Source of the DNA: CAWBLP01 sp963789495
Lineage (GTDB): Bacteria > Pseudomonadota > Alphaproteobacteria > Acetobacterales > Acetobacteraceae
NCBI GenBank assembly: GCA_963789495.1
Contig: CAWBLP010000025.1
Span: 62,001-126,000, forward strand
DNA: 64,000 bases
Direction: 5' to 3'
Shown: positions 16,196 to 26,658 of the stretch, one piece after another
How positions within the stretch are numbered: position 1 is the stretch's first letter
Layout of the letters: every line of letters begins with the position of its first letter
Position numbers and translations under genes: made by a program
The notes under the pieces: model-generated
Told to the model about the DNA's origin: nothing
Seen by the model: only the letters and a program-made list of their open reading frames with translations
The model's database searches: none

Positions 16196-17398
16196 TCACA
16201 CCGGGGTGGAGGGTAGTTCGCCACGCCGCGGCGCGTCTCGGCGCAGCCAGTGCGGCAGCGCGATGCGGCCGCCACTGGCATCCCACGCCATCCAGGCCGC
16301 GGCACCGACGCAAACCGCGCCCAGTCCCGGGCAGATCCGCGTGCCCAGACTGAAGGCGGAGCCTGGCCACATCCAGGCCGAACCGAGCGCGAGTTTGCCG
16401 CCCGTGGTCAGACCGCCCCGTGCCAGAATGGCGCAGGCCGCGGCGACGCAGACGAGGTCGTAGGAAAATGCGTAGGGCGTGGCCAGCGGCGTCAGGGCCA
16501 CGGCCAGATCCGGCCGGTCGCCGGCGCGGGAGGCGGCGCGCCACACCAGCGCGACGCAAAGCCCTGCTGCGACGGCCTGAAGGGCGTAGGCGGCGTCGAG
16601 TGACCATCCCATCGCGCGGGCGGAGATGAAGGGCGGCACCATCATGTAGTGCAGCGCCAGGCCGAACGGATCGTCCAGGTAACGACGCATGAAGGGCGCG
16701 GTGACCGTGACATAGAGATCCCAGGCCCGCCAGCCGAACACCGCCAGCGAGACCAGGCACCATGACGCGCCGAACAGGATCGCCCAGCCCAGGGTACGCC
16801 AGTCGCGGCGCGCGATCAGGAACACCGGCACCAGCAGGCCGAGTTGCGGCTTGAGGCAGAGCAGGCTGAGCAGCAGGCCGGCCAGCCACGGACGCCGCGA
16901 CGCCAGCAGCAGCCCGCCCGCCAGGCTGGCCGTGGTCAGTGCGCCGTTCTGCCCCAGCAGCGCGTTCTGCAGTGCCGCCGGGCTGAGCACCACGGCCAGC
17001 GTCGCGCCGGGGGAAAACCCGCCCAACCGCAGGGCGAGCCAGAGCAGCGTCGAGGACGCAACGATCCACAGCACGAAGCCGGTGACGATCGGCAGCTGGC
17101 CGAACGGCAGGGCCAGCAGCAGGAAGGTGGGCGGATAGCCGTAGGTGTGCAGGTCGAGACGCGGGCCGAACACCGACCAGAGCCACTGCGCATAGGCGTG
17201 CGGATCGAACAGCACGCCCAGCCGTCCCGCGGCCGCCAGCTGCCCGCCGCCCCACAGGTTGAGGTAGTCCGCCACCACGAGCTGTCGGCCCGGGCCGAAC
17301 AGCCCATCGGGATAATGCCGCCAGATCAGCCAGCAGGCGGCCAGCGCCGGAACCGTGCAGAGCATCAGTAGCCGGGGCGAGACCGGTTCACGGCGCAT
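16196..17398 (-). CDS. GT87/DUF2029-type polytopic membrane glycosyltransferase
   Basis: This 400-residue membrane protein has about ten hydrophobic segments, beginning with the signal-anchor LLMLCTVPALAACWLIW. The YPPTFLLLALPFGQLP stretch and LLLSLLCLKPQLGLLVPVFLI are hallmarks of the DUF2029/GT87 family, polyprenyl-phosphate-sugar-dependent mannosyl- or arabinosyltransferases with a GT-C fold. The acidic residue of VVADYLNLW lies in the first periplasmic loop, where GT-C enzymes keep their catalytic Asp. Such enzymes extend envelope glycans on the periplasmic side. No linked glycan cluster is seen here. The frame is intact and the length normal. Confidence 0.82.
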   Translation of the reverse strand: MRREPVSPRLLMLCTVPALAACWLIWRHYPDGLFGPGRQLVVADYLNLWGGGQLAAAGRLGVLFDPHAYAQWLWSVFGPRLDLHTYGYPPTFLLLALPFGQLPIVTGFVLWIVASSTLLWLALRLGGFSPGATLAVVLSPAALQNALLGQNGALTTASLAGGLLLASRRPWLAGLLLSLLCLKPQLGLLVPVFLIARRDWRTLGWAILFGASWCLVSLAVFGWRAWDLYVTVTAPFMRRYLDDPFGLALHYMMVPPFISARAMGWSLDAAYALQAVAAGLCVALVWRAASRAGDRPDLAVALTPLATPYAFSYDLVCVAAACAILARGGLTTGGKLALGSAWMWPGSAFSLGTRICPGLGAVCVGAAAWMAWDASGGRIALPHWLRRDAPRRGELPSTPV

Positions 17399-17510
17399 TC
17401 CAACCAGACCCTTCCTTAGCTGCGGACAGGATGATGGCAGCGTGGTTGCGGGCCGGTTTCGTGGCGTTTTGAGCGTGGTGCAGGTCTGGTCCAGGCCACC
17501 GGAAAGCGGA

Positions 17511-18770
17511 TCAGGCGGTCACCAGAGCCTGACCCACGAACGCATCGCTGTGCGGTGCGCCCGGCAGCACGAAGAAATATCCGCCGCCGGTGGGCTTGAT
17601 ATATTCCTCCAGCGGCTCGCCGTTCAGCCGCTGCTGGATCGTCAGAAACCCGGCGGACAGGTTCGACTGAAAGCAGACGAACAGCAGGCCCATATCGAGC
17701 TGGCCGGCTCGCGTCAGACCGCGGTCGTAATTATAGCCGCGCCGCAGGATCAGGCTGCTTGCGGTCTCCTTGGTGCGGGGATTGGCCAGCCGGATATGCG
17801 CATCCAGCGGGATTCGCGTGCCATCCGGATCATCGGCGTAATCGGGATCGTCATGTTCGCGGCGGCGGCCCAGCGGCGCGCCTTCCGCCTTGTCGCGGCC
17901 GAAGATGGTCTGCTGTTCCTGCAACGGGGTGCGGTCCCAGCGTTCCACCATCATGCGGATCATGCGCACCACCTGGTAGCTGCCGCCGGCGGTCCAGTCC
18001 GGTTCCCCGGCATCCGGCTGCACCCAGACATTGCGGTCCATCAGCGCGTCGTTGCGGGCGTCGAGATTGGCTGTGCCGTCCTTGAACCCCATCAGATTGC
18101 GCACCGTGTCGCGGCCGGCGCGCTTGATTGTGTGCGGCGGCAGAAAGCCGTCCTGCTTCCAGCGCAGCGCCAGCAGACCCGGCAGGTGCTTCACCACGTC
18201 GCGCAAGGCGTGGATGTTGGTCTCCGCCGTGTTGGAACAGAACTGCAGCAGCAGGTCGCCGTGACAATAACGCGCATCCAGCGCGTCGTTTGGAAAGCCC
18301 TGCATGGTGACCAGGTGCTTCGGCCGCTGCGCCGCCAATCCGAAGCGCTGGTCGAACAGCGAGGCGCCGACCGCGACCGTCATGGTCAGGTTGTCGGGAA
18401 ACACGGCGGGGCCGAGCACGCCGGAATCGAGCGGCGGTAGTTTGGGATCGATCTGTGGGACGGCGCCGCCTTGCGTCAGGAACGCGCCCCGCGCGGTCAG
18501 CATGCGGAGCAGCCGTTCCAGTTCGGCGCGCGAACTGGCCAGCACGTCGAACGACGCGAGCAAGGCTGCCGCGGGCTGCGGCGTGGTCACGCCGGCCTGG
18601 TGCAATCCGTGGAACTTCTGCCGAAGCTGGGTGCTGTCCTCGTCCTCGGCGTCATGCGGACGGTCATCCGGCATGCTGGCGGCGCGGGCTCCAAACGCCG
18701 CCGCGCTGCCGGCGAGGCCCAGCAACAGGCCCCGCCGCGCGGGGCAAACTCCATGCCTGGCGGTCATCAT
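17511..18770 (-). CDS. efeB: EfeB, Tat-exported Dyp-type haem peroxidase/deferrochelatase
   Basis: The N-terminus CPARRGLLLGLAGSAAAFGARA is a twin-arginine signal. The mature part is a Dyp-type peroxidase: MGFKDGTANL contains the distal catalytic Asp, and HIRLANPR supplies the proximal haem-ligand His. LILRRGYNYDRG and LLFVCFQSNLSAGF are the C-terminal family motifs. EfeB oxidises ferrous iron, or on other reports strips iron from haem, in the periplasm as part of the EfeUOB acid-induced iron importer. It is third in an efeU-efeO-efeB operon with seven bases after efeO. At 419 residues the length is typical. Confidence 0.93.
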   Translation of the reverse strand: MMTARHGVCPARRGLLLGLAGSAAAFGARAASMPDDRPHDAEDEDSTQLRQKFHGLHQAGVTTPQPAAALLASFDVLASSRAELERLLRMLTARGAFLTQGGAVPQIDPKLPPLDSGVLGPAVFPDNLTMTVAVGASLFDQRFGLAAQRPKHLVTMQGFPNDALDARYCHGDLLLQFCSNTAETNIHALRDVVKHLPGLLALRWKQDGFLPPHTIKRAGRDTVRNLMGFKDGTANLDARNDALMDRNVWVQPDAGEPDWTAGGSYQVVRMIRMMVERWDRTPLQEQQTIFGRDKAEGAPLGRRREHDDPDYADDPDGTRIPLDAHIRLANPRTKETASSLILRRGYNYDRGLTRAGQLDMGLLFVCFQSNLSAGFLTIQQRLNGEPLEEYIKPTGGGYFFVLPGAPHSDAFVGQALVTA

Positions 18771-18777
18771 GCCTCCT

Positions 18778-19929
18778 TCAGTCGATGCCGAGCGTGCCGC
18801 GCAATTTCGCCAGGTCCTCGGCCAGGACGGTGACCGGTCCCTTCAGCGCGTTGCGGTCCGCCGGGGTGAGCGTGTCGTAGCTTTTGTAACCATCGCCATC
18901 GCGGTATTTCGACAGGGTCTGGTCGACCTTGGCGAAGTTGGCATCGATGCGGCCCAGCAGGGCCGGATCGCGGCGTTCCAGCAGCGGACGCAGTAAAGTG
19001 ACGATCTTCTGCGCGCCGTCGACATTGGCCTGGAAGTCCCACAGATCGGTGTGGCTGTAGCGGTCTTCCTCACCGCTGATCTTGGTGGCGGCGACTTCCT
19101 CGATCAGCTCCGCGGCGCCGCCGACCATGGCCTTCGGCGGAATGGTCAGGCCGGCGATGCGCTTGCGCAGCTCCTGCGTGTCGCTCACCAGCTGGTCCGC
19201 CACGGGCCCCAGGCCCTGTGTGGTGTGGTCGGCGAACAGCGCCTTCTCGACGCGGTGGAAGCCGGTCCAGGTCGGGTCTTCCTCCTTCTTCTCGAAATCA
19301 TCGGCCCGCGCATCGATGCTGCTGTCCAGGTCGCTGAACAATTCGGCGATCGGCTCGATGCGCTCGTAATGGCGGCGCGCCGGGGCATACAGGTGCTGGG
19401 CTTCTTCCAGCCTGCCGGCCTTCACCGCGGCGGCGAAACCCTCGGTCGCAGTGACCAGCGCGTCGACCTCATGGCTGACATAAACCTTGTACTCGGCGAT
19501 CGGCCCGACCAGGTCCATCGCGGAGGGCGTGGCCGGCGCGGCGCCGGAGGCCGCGACTTTCAGCACCCCCTTGGGGTTGCTGAGCAGCCCGCAGGTCATC
19601 GCGTATTCGCCGGGGGCGAGCTTGGTGGTCAGCTTCTGCACGAAACCCGGAATGATGTTCTCGCGCTCATCCACCACCATCACACCCTGCAGGATTTCCC
19701 ACTCTACCGCGCGACGGCTCGCGTTCCTGATCTGGAATGTCGTCGCCCCTTCCGGCACCTCCAGCGTGGCCGGCTCGCAGCCTGTGTCGGTGATGGTGAC
19801 GGCGACCGGGGAGCGGGAAGCCGCATCGGCGACGGCGTCCAGTCCTGGGCAGGCGACGCCGGTAAGGCCGCACAAGGCGAGCACCGTCGACCGGCGAAGC
19901 GGCCGCGAAGTCAGGGCAGGGGACGGCAT
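18778..19929 (-). CDS. efeO: EfeO, periplasmic iron-binding protein (cupredoxin plus M75 domain)
   Basis: A signal peptide (RRSTVLALCGLTGVACPG) is followed by a cupredoxin-like domain (residues about 40-130: VAVTITDTGCEPATLEVPEG, GEYAMTCGLLSNPKG). The imelysin/M75 domain comes next, with HYERIEPIAELFSDLD and DPTWTGFHRVEKALF. The second domain holds the proposed iron-binding residues. EfeO delivers periplasmic iron to the EfeU permease. The two-domain length (383 residues) matches EfeO rather than the shorter EfeM. It sits between efeU and efeB and should be controlled by the Fur-like site upstream of efeU. Confidence 0.93.
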   Translation of the reverse strand: MPSPALTSRPLRRSTVLALCGLTGVACPGLDAVADAASRSPVAVTITDTGCEPATLEVPEGATTFQIRNASRRAVEWEILQGVMVVDERENIIPGFVQKLTTKLAPGEYAMTCGLLSNPKGVLKVAASGAAPATPSAMDLVGPIAEYKVYVSHEVDALVTATEGFAAAVKAGRLEEAQHLYAPARRHYERIEPIAELFSDLDSSIDARADDFEKKEEDPTWTGFHRVEKALFADHTTQGLGPVADQLVSDTQELRKRIAGLTIPPKAMVGGAAELIEEVAATKISGEEDRYSHTDLWDFQANVDGAQKIVTLLRPLLERRDPALLGRIDANFAKVDQTLSKYRDGDGYKSYDTLTPADRNALKGPVTVLAEDLAKLRGTLGID

Positions 19930-19983
19930 GGGGGATTCCTTGTCTCGGATGGGTCTCGGATGGGTCTCGGAGGGGCGGAAAAT

Positions 19984-20808
19984 TCAGGCGGGATGGGCCG
20001 CGGCTGCGCGGGTGCGGACGCCGAAGAACAGCAGCAGCACCGGCAGCAGATAGGCGCAGTAGGCGATCACCTCGCCGACCGAGGGGGCGTCGCTGTAGCC
20101 GAGGAGTCCGGCCAGGATGGTGCCGACCGGGCTGTCCACGGGCAGGGCGTGGCTCAGGTTGAAGGCGGTCTCCTGCAGTCCGTTCCACAGCCCGGCTTCG
20201 TGGAAGGCGCGCAGGGCACTCGCCAGCAGCCCGGCGGCGACGAAGATGATGAATACGCCGGTCCAGCGGAAGAAGCGGCGCAGGTCGAGCCGCACGCCGC
20301 CGTAATAGATGCCGAAGCCGACCGCGGCGGCGCAGGCCAGTCCCAGCAGGGCGCCGATCGGCGCGGCGGGGCCGACATCCTGCTGGAACGTCGCCAGCAG
20401 GAAGAACACCGATTCCAGCCCCTCGCGCCCGACCGCGAGGAACACCATGCAGACCAGGCCGAACCCGCCGCCGCCGGCGCGCAAGGCGGTGTCGATGCGG
20501 CCATGCAGTTGCTGCTTCATGGATCGCGCGGCCTTGCGCATCCAGAACACCATGGAGGTGAGGATGGCGGCGGCGATCAGCGCCACCACGCCCTCGAACA
20601 GCTCCTGCTGCTTCTGCGGGAATTCCGCGGCGCTGGCGTTCAGCGCCAGCCCAAGCCCGAGGCAGATCGCGACCGCCAGGACCACGCCGGCCCAGACCGC
20701 GGGCAGCCAACGCTGGCGCCCGGTCTGGCCCAGATAGCTGGCGACGATGCCGACGATCAGGGCGGCCTCGATGCCCTCACGCAGCATGATCAGAAACGGC
20801 ACGAGCAT
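19984..20808 (-). CDS. efeU: EfeU, FTR1-family ferrous iron permease
   Basis: This 274-residue polytopic inner-membrane protein carries both REGxE iron-transport motifs: REGIE near residue 10 in MLREGIEAALIVGI, and REGLE in AVGREGLESVFFLLA. The pattern of seven hydrophobic helices is that of Ftr1p/EfeU. It imports iron oxidised by EfeB. It is first in the minus-strand efeUOB operon; efeO starts 54 bases after it. A Fur-like palindrome lies at 20864-20886, upstream of the start, so iron repression is expected. The frame is intact, so the permease should be functional (some E. coli strains carry a broken efeU). Confidence 0.94.
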   Translation of the reverse strand: MLVPFLIMLREGIEAALIVGIVASYLGQTGRQRWLPAVWAGVVLAVAICLGLGLALNASAAEFPQKQQELFEGVVALIAAAILTSMVFWMRKAARSMKQQLHGRIDTALRAGGGGFGLVCMVFLAVGREGLESVFFLLATFQQDVGPAAPIGALLGLACAAAVGFGIYYGGVRLDLRRFFRWTGVFIIFVAAGLLASALRAFHEAGLWNGLQETAFNLSHALPVDSPVGTILAGLLGYSDAPSVGEVIAYCAYLLPVLLLFFGVRTRAAAAHPA

Positions 20809-20863
20809 GGCAGATGCTCCGGTCGGTGGCTGTTTGACCGTGTTGTAGCCGCTCCGGCGTCAA

Positions 20864-20886
20864 TTGCAAATGGTTCTCAAAAGCAA
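20864..20886. promoter_or_regulatory. Fur-like operator upstream of efeU
   Basis: TTGCAAATGGTTCTC followed by AAAAGCAA forms an imperfect palindrome (TTGC...GCAA with TGA/TCA-like cores). It is close to the clearer site at 23961-23988 (both share GCAAATG.TTC.CA). It lies 56 bases upstream of the efeU start. Assignment rests on similarity between the two sites and on the iron role of the operon. Confidence 0.5.
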
Positions 20887-20970
20887 TCGCGCGCTCGTGG
20901 CCTGCAGCCTGCCCGGGATCGGGCGCGCGCGTTCCTGATGGGCGCTGCGGGATGGGCTGGACAGATAAAA

Positions 20971-20990
20971 TGATACGTTATATCGTTCCA
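20971..20990. promoter_or_regulatory. Candidate Zur operator upstream of znuA
   Basis: The core ACGTTATATCGT (20975-20986) is a near-perfect palindrome inside TGATACGTTATATCGTTCCA. It is AT-rich against a GC-rich background and lies about 25 bases before the znuA ATG at 21015. Alphaproteobacterial Zur boxes have a GTTATA/TATAAC core, which this resembles. It could equally be recognised by a Mur/Fur relative. Confidence 0.45.
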
Positions 20991-21014
20991 TCCACCGACG
21001 AACCGGATAACCGC

Positions 21015-21886
21015 ATGAAGCCGCTCGCCATCCTGCTGACGCTTGCCTCGCTGCTGCTCGATCCCGCGACGGGATGGGCCGCCAACCCGCCGGAGATCGT
21101 CGCCGCCGAGAATTTCTACGGTGACGTCGCGCAGCAGATCGGCGGGCCCGCGGTGCGGGTCCACAGCATTCTCAGCAACCCCGGCCAGGACCCGCATCTG
21201 TTCGAGGCCAGCCCTTCGGTCGCCCGCGCTGTCTCGGCCGCCAGCATCGTGATCTACAACGGCATCGACTACGACCCGTGGATGGACAAGCTGCTGGGCG
21301 CCGCGCGCAATCCGGACCGGCGCAGCCTGGTCGTGGCCGAACTGATCGGCCGGAAGCCCGGCGACAACCCGCATATCTGGTACGACCCCGCCACCATGCC
21401 GATGCTCGCCAAGGCCCTGGCGGCGGCGCTGGAGCAGGCCGATCCCGCGCATCGAGCTGGTTATCAGCAGCGGCTGGAGCAGTTCGAGCAGTCGATGCGG
21501 CCGGTTGCCGCGCGGGTCGCGGCGCTCCGGGCAAAGCTGGCAGGGATGCCTGCGACCGCCACCGAGCCGGTGTTCGGCTACATGTTCGCAGCCCTCGGCA
21601 TGACGGTGCGCAACCTGCCGTTCCAGATGGCGGTGATGAACGGTACCGAGCCAGGCGCCAGCGCCATCGCGGCGTTCGAGACCGACCTGCGGACGCGGCA
21701 AGTCCGGCTGTTGGTCTATAACAGCCAGGCCTCCAATCCCGCGGCCGAACGGCTGGTCCGGCTGGCGCGCCAGTCGCATGTGCCGGTTGTGGGCGCGACG
21801 GAAACCGAGCCTGCGGGCAAAACCTACCAGGCCTGGATCATGAGCGAGCTCGACGCGGTTGATCACGCGCTGGCGAAGCCGGCACC

Positions 21887-21890
<4 letters not shown>
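21015..21890 (+). CDS. znuA: ZnuA-like zinc/manganese ABC transporter substrate-binding protein
   Basis: A signal peptide (MKPLAILLTLASLLLDPATG) leads into a cluster A-I metal-binding protein. Metal ligands are visible as His in GQDPHLFEASPS, His in GDNPHIWYDPATM, a glutamate/aspartate in the second lobe (NGTEPGAS) and the C-terminal TEPAGKTYQAWI. The usual His-rich loop of ZnuA after the first ligand is missing, as in some Mn or Zn variants. The protein is 291 residues from 21015. The longer start at 20952 would translate through the operator-like site. The stop overlaps the GTG of the ATPase gene by four bases. Confidence 0.85.
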
Positions 21891-22721
<831 letters not shown>

Positions 22722-22729
<8 letters not shown>

Positions 22730-23537
22730 CTATGACTTCATGCGCAATGCGTTTGCCGCGGCCACGGTGGTTGCCATCGTCGCCGGTGTGGTGGGGTATT
22801 TCCTGGTGCTGCGCGGGCAGACCTTCGCCGGCCACGCCCTCGCCCATGTCGGCTTCACCGGCGCAACCGGCGCCGCGCTGATCGGCATCGCTCCGCTCTG
22901 GGGCCTGGTGCTGGCCACGCTGGCGGCTGGAATCGGCATGGGATTCATCGGCGAGCGCCTGGCGCAGCGCGATGTGGCGATCGGCCTGGTGCTGTCGCTG
23001 TCGCTGGGGTTCGGCCTGCTGTTCCTGCATTTCTACACCGGCTTCGCAACCCAGGCGACCGCGTTGCTGTTCGGCAATGTGCTGGCCGTGGAGCCGCATA
23101 TCGTGTGGAGTCTGCTGGGTCTGGGCGTGGCCAGCCTGGTCGCGCTTGGCACCATCGCGCGCCCGTTGCTGTTCGCCAGCCTGCAGCCGGAATTGGCCGA
23201 GGCGAGAGGTGTAAGCCTGCGTCGCTACGGCGTGCTGTTCCTGGCGATCGTTGCGGTGACCACTGCGGAATGCGCCCAGGTGGTCGGCGTCCTGCTGGTG
23301 TTCACCCTGATGGTTGGCCCGGCCGCCGCGGCGCAACGCCTGACCTGCCGGGTGGCGAGCGGGGTGCCCCTCGCCGCCGTGCTGGCACTGCTGGAGGCCT
23401 GGGGCGGTCTGGCGCTGGCCTATTACACCGACTGGCCGACCAGCTTCTGGATTACGGCGCTGAGCGCGACGGTCTACCTGCTGACCGGATTGCCTTGGGT
23501 GACGCTGCGCGCACCGCTGCCCCGGGGCGCGTCGTGA
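22722..23537 (+). CDS. znuB: ZnuB-like metal ABC transporter permease
   Basis: From the ATG at 22722 the product (about 271 residues) begins MLDYDFMRNAFAAATVVAIV and has eight or nine hydrophobic helices of the ABC-3 family. The cytoplasmic coupling region SLQPELAEARGVSLRRYG and the GQTFAGHALAHVGFTGATGA motif are characteristic. It forms the inner-membrane channel for the ZnuA/ZnuC system. It overlaps the ATPase gene and ends the operon. An inverted repeat 60 bases downstream (23601-23727) may end the transcript. Confidence 0.9.
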
Positions 23538-23600
23538 TCCTGTCGGTCCGGCCCTGAGCCGGCGCTCGCTCCCTGTCCGACCAATCCGAGCGAGGTGCCG

Positions 23601-23727
23601 GCAACCTCCCGTCCTGGCCGAGCCTGACCCGGCCAACTGCACCGGAGCGATCGGGTCGCGCCTGGCCCGTGCTCGCGCCGGGGAGGGGGAGATGGCCGGG
23701 TCAGACTCGGCCAAGACGGGAGGCAGC
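23601..23727. repeat. Long imperfect inverted repeat between znuB and the OprB gene
   Basis: The left arm at 23601-23634 and the right arm at 23694-23727 are reverse complements at about 30 of 34 positions, with a 59-base GC-rich loop. The arms include CCTGACCCGGCC and its complement GGCCGGGTCAG. Transcribed, it would form a very stable hairpin and could serve as a znu operon terminator or mRNA stabiliser. The rest of 23538-23960 is GC-rich, repeat-like (GGCGGCAAGG units near 23765-23840) and has no gene I can support. Confidence 0.65.
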
Positions 23728-23960
23728 GGGGAAATCCGGCCACGCGAGGGCTCGGCAGCGGGGAGGCGCGGCGGCAAGGAGGTCCGCCGGCGGCAAGGTC
23801 CCGCGGCGGCGAGTCCGGCAGCTGGCAAGGTTCGGCGGCAATGCCCGGATCCTTCCCGCGTTCTACCGCCGGGCAAATGCGTGGGACCGGCTGCGAACGC
23901 CTGCTTGGCTGGCGACGCGTGGCGGCGGAGGCGCTTGACGCGATAAGCGCGCACCCATTT

Positions 23961-23988
23961 AATGCAAATGATTCGCATTATCATAATC
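23961..23988. promoter_or_regulatory. Fur-box-like operator upstream of the OprB gene
   Basis: AATGCAAATGATTCGCATTA followed by TCATAATC contains AATG-ATTCG-CATT and overlapping AT-rich half-sites close to the GATAATGATAATCATTATC consensus. It stands out in an otherwise GC-rich region and lies 14 bases before the GTG at 24003, so it must overlap the promoter or leader. Confidence 0.6.
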
Positions 23989-24002
23989 AGGGAAACCGCA
24001 CC

Positions 24003-25391
24003 GTGCCAGACACCGTCAGTCCGACTGCTTCGCACCTGGTCTTCCTGCTGGGAGGCGGGACCCTGGCAGGACTTTGCCTCACCCTGGCCGCATTGCCCGC
24101 CCGCGCCGACGAGCCGGCAAAGCCGACCGCCAGCATCTGGGACCGCGACACACTGACCGGAGACTGGGGTGGGCTGCGCAGCCGGCTGGCGGATCGCGGC
24201 ATCTCCTTCGACCTCACCGAGACCGACGAGGTGCTGGGCAACCCGTCCGGCGGCGTCCGCCAGGGCGCGGTGTTCGAAGGCAAGAGCGAGATGGACCTGA
24301 CCCTGGACCTGGAGAAGCTGGCCCATTGGCCCGGCGCGAGGATCTTCGTCAGCGCCTATCAGATCCATGGCCGCGGCCTGAGCGCCGACAATGTCGGCAA
24401 CCTGCTGACCGTCAGCAATATCGAGGCGGAGCGCAGCACCCGCCTGGCCGATTTCTACATCGAGCAGAGCCTGTACGACGACGCGTTGAACATCCGCGTC
24501 GGCCAGTTCGCGGCCGATGAGGAGTTCATGACCAGCGACGTCGCCGGCACGTTCATCAACTCCACCTTCGGCTGGCCGGGGCTGAACGGGATCGACCTGC
24601 CCGGCGGCGGCCCGGCCTATCCCTATTCCACCCCCGGTGTGCGGGTGCGCTACACCGCCAGCCCCGCCTTCAGCATCCAGGCCGGGCTGTTCAATGGCAA
24701 TCCGCTCGGCGTGCACGGCGATCCGGGTGGCACTGAATTCCCGCTGGACGGCGTGTTCACCATTGTCGAGGCGACCGTCAGCACGGTTCCGGACAAGGGC
24801 CAGCCCGGGCTTGGCGGCACGTTCAAATTCGGCGGCTGGTACAACTCGCTGGGCTTCGACGATCTGCATTACGACGACCTGCGCGTCTCGCTGGCCGACC
24901 CGGCCGGCAGCGGCACGCCGGCCTCGCACAAGGGAAATTACGGTCTCTACGCATCGGTCGATCACATGCTGTGGCGCCGGCCGGGCAGCGACGATGGCGG
25001 CCTGGCCGGGTTTCTGCGCGTGGCGACCGCACCGCAGCAGGATCGCAGCCCGGTCTATCTGTATCTCGATGCCGGCCTGACCTGGAAAGGCACCTTCCCC
25101 GGCCGCGATGACGACGTGGTCGGCATCGCCTTCGCCTGGGCCAATCTCAGCCACAGCCTGCGGTCGCTGGATCGCGACACCATCGCATTCAGCGGGGTGA
25201 GCCAGCCGATCCAGAGCGCGGAAATGGTGCTGGAACTGACCTACCAGGCGCCGATCACGCCCTGGTTCACCCTGCAGCCGGATTTGCAATACGTGATCCA
25301 TCCCGGCGGCAACACGCCCGATCCGGCCAACCCGAGCGTCGCGGTGAAGAACGCCGTGGTCGTCGGGCTGCGCAGCGTGATCAAATTCTGA
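24003..25391 (+). CDS. OprB-family carbohydrate-selective outer-membrane porin
   Basis: From the GTG at 24003 (leader AGGGAAA) the product has a signal peptide ending near LPARADEP. The OprB family opening SIWDRDTLTGDWGGLRSRLA follows, then a beta-rich protein (MDLTLDLEKLAHWPGARIF, NIRVGQFAADEEFM) and a terminal Phe (LRSVIKF) as required for BAM-dependent insertion. OprB porins admit glucose and other small sugars, but Fur-linked paralogues may pass metal chelates. The Fur-like site just upstream and the neighbouring znu/efe operons favour a role in metal acquisition, which is inference. About 462 residues. Confidence 0.87.
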   Translation: MPDTVSPTASHLVFLLGGGTLAGLCLTLAALPARADEPAKPTASIWDRDTLTGDWGGLRSRLADRGISFDLTETDEVLGNPSGGVRQGAVFEGKSEMDLTLDLEKLAHWPGARIFVSAYQIHGRGLSADNVGNLLTVSNIEAERSTRLADFYIEQSLYDDALNIRVGQFAADEEFMTSDVAGTFINSTFGWPGLNGIDLPGGGPAYPYSTPGVRVRYTASPAFSIQAGLFNGNPLGVHGDPGGTEFPLDGVFTIVEATVSTVPDKGQPGLGGTFKFGGWYNSLGFDDLHYDDLRVSLADPAGSGTPASHKGNYGLYASVDHMLWRRPGSDDGGLAGFLRVATAPQQDRSPVYLYLDAGLTWKGTFPGRDDDVVGIAFAWANLSHSLRSLDRDTIAFSGVSQPIQSAEMVLELTYQAPITPWFTLQPDLQYVIHPGGNTPDPANPSVAVKNAVVVGLRSVIKF

Positions 25392-25503
25392 CCGCACGAT
25401 ACGGGTCGCGCGCGGCCTGGCGTCGCGACGCGTCATTGTGGCGGGCGCGTTGACAGGCCGCGCCGCCGAGCCAACCCTTGGGCGCGGAACAACGGGGGCA
25501 GTC

Positions 25504-26587
25504 ATGCAGCAGACGCTTCAAGCCTTGGGCGGTCGCGCCGCCTGGACCGGTCGCGAGCTGAACGAGTTCGGGCGACTGGATCCGCACGCTGGATGATGCG
25601 CAGCGCGCGGAGATCGCGGACGCGCTTGCCCAGGTGCAGCGCCGCGGCTTCCCCTTGTATGGCTTCACCCGAGACGACTTCCCGCTGGCCCGCACCGCCG
25701 CGCTGTTCGCCGACATCAACCAGGACCTGGAGACCGGCCGCGGAGCAGTACGGCTGCGCGGTCTGGATGTCGAGCGCTACACGGAAGAGCAACTGCGCCA
25801 GGTGTTCTGGGGCATCGGCTGCCACCTCGGCACGCCGCTGTATCAGAATGCCCGGGGCGAGATCATGGGCGAGGTGCGCGACGAGTCGCGCCTGGCCGAA
25901 CAGACCTATGAACCTGTCGAGGCCGGCAAGGTGGCGTCGTCGCGCTCACGCACCCGCGGCACCGGCCCGCTGCGCTGGCACACCGACCGCTGCGACGTGC
26001 TGGCGCTGCTCTGCGCGCGCAACGCGAAGGCGGGCGGGGTGAGCAAGCTCGCCAGCATCGTGACGATCCATGACGAGATGCTGCGTCGCCGGCCCGATCT
26101 GCTGGCGTCGCTGTATCAGGATTACTGGCGCGCCCGTCCGCGCGACGAGGACGGCCAGACGACCCAGCGCGCCTTTGCCATGCCGGTGTTCGCGGTGCAG
26201 GACGCCAAGATCACCTGCCAGTATTCACGCACCTACGTCGAGCAGGCGCAGGAGTTTCCCGAAGTGCCGCGGCTGACCGCGGCGCAGAACGAGGCGCTGG
26301 ACCTGCTGGCGGAGATCGCCGAGGAGACCTGCCTGCACGCGCCCTTCGTGCCCGGCGACATCCAGCTGATGAACAACCATGTCATCTTCCACGGCCGGAC
26401 CGCTTATGAGGACGATGTGAGCGCTCAGCGGGATCGGCTGCTGTTCCGTCTGTGGCTGTCGGTGCCGAACAGCCGTCGTCTGCCGGAGGGGTTCGAGACG
26501 CTGTGGGGCAGCACCGAGCCGGGCGCATTGCGCGGCGGGGTTGTGCAGCCGGATGATGGCGCCCGGGTGGTGCGCGTCGCGGCGTGA
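25504..26587 (+). pseudogene. TauD/TfdA-like Fe(II)/2-oxoglutarate dioxygenase, one frameshift
   Basis: The main frame (from 25634) has the 2OG-dioxygenase iron site: RWHTDRCDVLALLC gives HxD and NNHVIFHGRTAYED the distal His. LLFRLWLSVPNSRR has the 2OG-binding Arg region. An upstream ATG at 25504 (MQQTLQALGGRAAW) reads into ELNEF and stops. Removing one G near 25570 joins it to DWIRTLDDAQRAEIADALAQ, which flows into the main frame. Full length is about 360 residues. Such enzymes hydroxylate small acids or amines. No sulfonate genes are nearby, so the substrate is unknown. Confidence 0.8.
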
Positions 26588-26658
26588 TCAGACGTTCCGG
26601 GCCGGTCCCACGCATCCGCGTCTGTGGTGGAATGCGGCAAGCGGCCGGAGACCTCTGA

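Noticed and set aside
19051..20973. A 640-codon plus-strand frame over efeO and efeU
   Set aside because: Shadow of efeO/efeU. The minus strand has REGxE and M75 motifs with proper signal peptides; the plus frame shows only Gly/Gln/Asp-rich text.
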